Assembly: GCA_023131935.1 (NCBI GenBank)
Contig: JAGLYY010000366.1
Location: forward strand, 1 to 7,403
Source: Spirochaetales bacterium
GTDB taxonomy: Bacteria; Spirochaetota; Spirochaetia; JAGLYY01
Direction of reading: 5' to 3'
Length of the DNA: 7,403 nt
Made by a program: the position numbers and the translations under genes. Below are positions 4,662 to 7,403 of this stretch, piece after piece. Numbering within the stretch: position 1 is the first letter of the stretch; each line of letters begins with the position of its first letter. Under the pieces are notes generated by a model. The model had not been told where the DNA came from and did no database searches. It was given only the letters and a program-made list of their open reading frames with translations.

Positions 4662-7369
4662 CCGTCACTCCTGATCACAAAACGGTCTCTGCATATTCCC
4701 CGCAAAGAACATCCACCGCAATCCTGTTCAGGGATACGAAAGTCCCCTGCTCCCAACTGCCCTGCCATATCCCGGACCGCCTGAATCGTTACTTCAACAG
4801 CTTCGTTCATCTCTTCTGAAGAAAGTGGCTTTCTCCCTCTCTTCGCCAGGTATTTATAGGCTGCCTTCCGTAGATCATAATAGGCGGCTCCTTCAACTCC
4901 CCAACCGTTTTCCCGCAGGAGATAGAGGTAACAGGGGATCTGCAGAGAACGGAGAACCCCCTCTTCTACCCGCAGGTCAGCAACCGAAACCTTTACCGTT
5001 CTTTTATAATCGATGAGGAAGAAATTACCCTCATGTCCCGATAGACGATCTATCCGGCCATGGAGGACCACTGAATCCACATTGGTTGCAAGCATTTCCT
5101 CTAACAGGAGAGGTTCCCACCCTTCAAACTCTTCCGCCTCCTGTTCCAGAAAGTTCATCAGGTACTCCAGAAGCTGATCTTTCATGGTATTCCAGGCTGG
5201 AGGCAGCAGGTCCCATCCCGCCCTTTCCCGGGGACTGGTAAGGTCCTCGAATATTTCGGAGATTTTATCTTTGTAAGCTTCGAGGCCGCTTTTATGAAAG
5301 CCCCCCCCGGTTTCCTTGATCCACTCAAAAAATTCCTTCAGGACCTCGTGCATCAAACTGCCCTCGGTAGGGGGATCGCTGAAGATTTCACCATATTCCT
5401 CCTCCCCAAGGGAAAGTCCCTGTTGCAGGAGAAAGGAAAAAGGACAGGCCCAGTAGGCTTCAAGAGAGGTCGGAGAGATCTTCAGCTCATCATCCTTCTT
5501 CAATGAAGCCATAACCGCGTTCCTCAAAACGTCGTTCCCGATCTGATTTGCGGTGAAATCAATCCCTTTCGGAGTGAACGCTGTACCGCTTATCCGGGAA
5601 AGCCCTTTCTTCTGCCAGTGATATACTCCCGGGACAGCTCTATCCTCTCCGATCCAGAGACGCCGCTCCCTTTCCTCCGGAGAGACAGGTATCCTTTCAG
5701 GAGATACAGGAGTCACCGAAGTCACTGTTTTTTTCTCCGCTACGTAGAGAGGGGGAGGGAGTTCCGGTCCTCCGGGGCTTGTCTTACTGGAGGTTATCCA
5801 CACACTCTGCCCCGATCGGGAGTAGGCGGTAAGGAATTTATCGGTTAGATTATTTTCAATTGTTGTCAGTCTTGTTTTTTCATCATCGCGCAGAAAAGGA
5901 AAGGGATCGATGGCAACCGTTGTCGAGTCCTGGGAAGCCCCCGGAATAAAATGATAGCGGGGATAGATTCCCGCGGACACGCGATAGGGAAAAACCGGTA
6001 TACCCGGTCCCTTGTCTTGAGGAACGTAGATCTTTTTCTGCAGCAGTAATAACCACAACGGCATAACAGGAACCGGACCTAATCCTTTTAACTTCCCTTC
6101 GGCACGGCAGAGCCCGTTAAGAAGATCCAGTGCCCCCTGAAAAGCCTTCAAGGCCCTCTGATCCAGCGTAGAAGTATCGAGAAAGGTATTCACAAACCGC
6201 TGCACCCCGGAACGGAGATCACTGAAGGTTTTCGCGTCGGTGATCGCTGCTATCCCTCCGGAGAAAGATCGATAAAAATTCCGTAATGAAGAGTACTTAT
6301 CCCCCGAAAGCTTCTTGAGCCAGAGATCGTGGTTTTTTCCTTTCTGCTTATAGTTTTGGGTACAATGATGCCTTATTCCGAAATCGATGAGGGTTTTCCC
6401 TGCGACATCCTCTTTCCAGGGGAATCCTTTAGAAAGAAAGAGAGATTTCAGGGATTCAATGTGAAAACCCTGATTCCGGCAATCCTTCAGCTGCCTGAAC
6501 AAACTTACCGGTCGATAGGAGCCAAGGGCTTTACCGCTTCTGAAGGTTATCGGAATCCCCCTGAGGCCGCAGGTATCTTTTAACAGATCTTCCCATGCTT
6601 CCCCCCCGGGGAGAGTAATCGCGATTTCATGGACCGGGACCCCTGCACTGAAAAGAGATTCAATTCTGTCGACAACAAAGCGGACCTCCTCCAGGGCGGA
6701 GTCAAACACTTGAAGACTGCCCTCAAGGTCTGCCGGAGACTCGAGGATCGTAACCCATGAAAGGTTTTGCAGGTCCCTGGAAAACGCCTCAAAATCCTCA
6801 ATGAGTTCAGGAAAACAGATAAAATACCGGCGTTTTAGATTGCCGGGTTTTAGCTGAAGGGTCCCTGGTTCATACAGACCGTTTAATTCCAGAAATTTTT
6901 CATACTGCCCTGTGAGGAACACAAGGTCCCCCTTCAGGTCCGTTCCGATCAATTCGGCACCCGGGGTATCCCAAAAATGGGAAAGTCTCGGCAGGATATT
7001 TATAAGCGACCCGACAAAATTCCTGGAAAAAGCGCAAAATTCAGGAAAAATGAGGGAGCTGAAAAGCTTTCCGGAAGGGCTGTTCTCAGAAAGGAGGGAC
7101 GCGGCAAACATGGCCCTGGATTGGAGATTCACCGGCAGTTTGTCGCTCCGGAGAGCAAAGGCTTCCTCCTTGAAATGGTCCCAGGAGATAAACCGGTCTG
7201 ACCGAAGCACCTTTCCTCCCGTGTGCGTCAGGGCCGTCCGCCGCCACCAGGCCGCGGCAACCTCAGAAGGAAAAACAAATACGGAATCTGATAGAGGTAA
7301 TTCCTCTTCAATACGTTTTAAGATGGTTTCCACGAAGAAGAGGCTACCATTCCCATCTGAAAAAAGCAA
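4658..7369 (-). CDS. addB: AddB-like PD-(D/E)XK nuclease subunit with Fe-S cysteines
   Basis: This 903-residue partner of AddA has a helicase-like N-terminal part (about 1-630) and a C-terminal RecB-type nuclease. Nuclease residues are H674, D774 (in G-R-I-D), D787-Y-K789 and Q810-x3-Y814. C642, C884, C887 and C893 form the C...C-x2-C-x5-C set that holds a 4Fe-4S cluster bridging the nuclease domain in AddB, Cas4 and Dna2. There is no GxGK[ST]: where Bacillus AddB has Walker A, this protein reads F-S-D-G-N-G-S-L-F-F, so it probably hydrolyses no ATP and acts as a scaffold, perhaps in Chi reading, plus the second nuclease. It is clearly shorter than Bacillus AddB (about 1160). Homology over 1-600 is weak by eye; the assignment rests on the C-terminal domain and on addA. 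The start is TTG: an in-frame TAA lies at 7375-7373, and the next candidate is GTG at residue 13. GAGAAG (7381-7376) is a usable RBS. The promoter is not in the window. Confidence 0.88.
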   Translation of the reverse strand: MLFSDGNGSLFFVETILKRIEEELPLSDSVFVFPSEVAAAWWRRTALTHTGGKVLRSDRFISWDHFKEEAFALRSDKLPVNLQSRAMFAASLLSENSPSGKLFSSLIFPEFCAFSRNFVGSLINILPRLSHFWDTPGAELIGTDLKGDLVFLTGQYEKFLELNGLYEPGTLQLKPGNLKRRYFICFPELIEDFEAFSRDLQNLSWVTILESPADLEGSLQVFDSALEEVRFVVDRIESLFSAGVPVHEIAITLPGGEAWEDLLKDTCGLRGIPITFRSGKALGSYRPVSLFRQLKDCRNQGFHIESLKSLFLSKGFPWKEDVAGKTLIDFGIRHHCTQNYKQKGKNHDLWLKKLSGDKYSSLRNFYRSFSGGIAAITDAKTFSDLRSGVQRFVNTFLDTSTLDQRALKAFQGALDLLNGLCRAEGKLKGLGPVPVMPLWLLLLQKKIYVPQDKGPGIPVFPYRVSAGIYPRYHFIPGASQDSTTVAIDPFPFLRDDEKTRLTTIENNLTDKFLTAYSRSGQSVWITSSKTSPGGPELPPPLYVAEKKTVTSVTPVSPERIPVSPEERERRLWIGEDRAVPGVYHWQKKGLSRISGTAFTPKGIDFTANQIGNDVLRNAVMASLKKDDELKISPTSLEAYWACPFSFLLQQGLSLGEEEYGEIFSDPPTEGSLMHEVLKEFFEWIKETGGGFHKSGLEAYKDKISEIFEDLTSPRERAGWDLLPPAWNTMKDQLLEYLMNFLEQEAEEFEGWEPLLLEEMLATNVDSVVLHGRIDRLSGHEGNFFLIDYKRTVKVSVADLRVEEGVLRSLQIPCYLYLLRENGWGVEGAAYYDLRKAAYKYLAKRGRKPLSSEEMNEAVEVTIQAVRDMAGQLGAGDFRIPEQDCGGCSLRGICRDRFVIRSDG
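4668..4672 (-). promoter_or_regulatory. Ribosome binding site of addA, inside the addB 3' end
   Basis: On the minus strand AGGAG stands six nt before the ATG at 4661, within the last codons of addB. It selects this ATG over the in-frame ATG nine bases further on and, with the ATGA overlap, implies translational coupling that keeps the two subunits in balance. Confidence 0.75.
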
Positions 7370-7375
7370 TTCTTA

Positions 7376-7381
7376 CTTCTC
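7376..7381 (-). promoter_or_regulatory. Ribosome binding site supporting the TTG start of addB
   Basis: GAGAAG on the minus strand lies six nt before TTG 7369. With the in-frame TAA between them it supports the TTG start. Upstream of it only about 20 bases remain in the window. One frame there (the addB frame) is open to that TAA and could be the tail of a preceding operon gene, but it is too short to call. Confidence 0.5.
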
Positions 7382-7403
7382 ATTCGCGGCAGATCTCATT
7401 TTC

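Overview
The window has two unlike parts. Positions 1 to about 1300 are an AT-rich patch of small plus-strand genes separated by related repeats. Positions 1341-7369 are a two-gene minus-strand operon for a large AddAB-type DNA-end-processing helicase-nuclease. The organism is certainly a bacterium. My recall of the AddA-like protein and the cassette-like small-gene region suggest a spirochaete (Spirochaetales/Treponemataceae-like), but this is a weak inference that a protein search would settle.

Positions 1-162 hold one copy of a repeat and the leader of a small membrane protein gene (163-594), which has an N-terminal helix and a His-rich cluster. Positions 595-770 hold a second copy of the repeat, starting with an integron-like RYYYAAC box, then a strong sigma70-type promoter. 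Positions 771-1243 encode a type II toxin-antitoxin pair in reversed order: a RelE/ParE-like toxin first, then an overlapping ribbon-helix-helix antitoxin. Positions 1244-1340 lie between convergent genes and hold another RYYYAAC box and two overlapping inverted repeats. A stand-alone gene or TA unit followed within about 30 nt by RYYYAAC, flanked by related repeats, and base composition unlike the neighbouring operon all fit integron gene cassettes or their remnants. No integrase is in view, and the repeats do not show complete canonical attC ends.

In the operon, addB (7369-4658) is translated first from a TTG start. It is joined to addA (4661-1341) by an ATGA stop/start overlap. AddA carries all the superfamily 1A helicase motifs plus a C-terminal RecB-type nuclease. 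AddB carries a second RecB-type nuclease pinned by four iron-sulphur-type cysteines, but has no Walker A motif. Together they should form an AddAB/RecBCD-like enzyme that unwinds and resects double-strand ends for RecA-dependent repair and degrades linear foreign DNA. The TA unit and cassette-like genes are probably later arrivals next to this conserved operon. No tRNA, rRNA, CRISPR array or insertion sequence was found.
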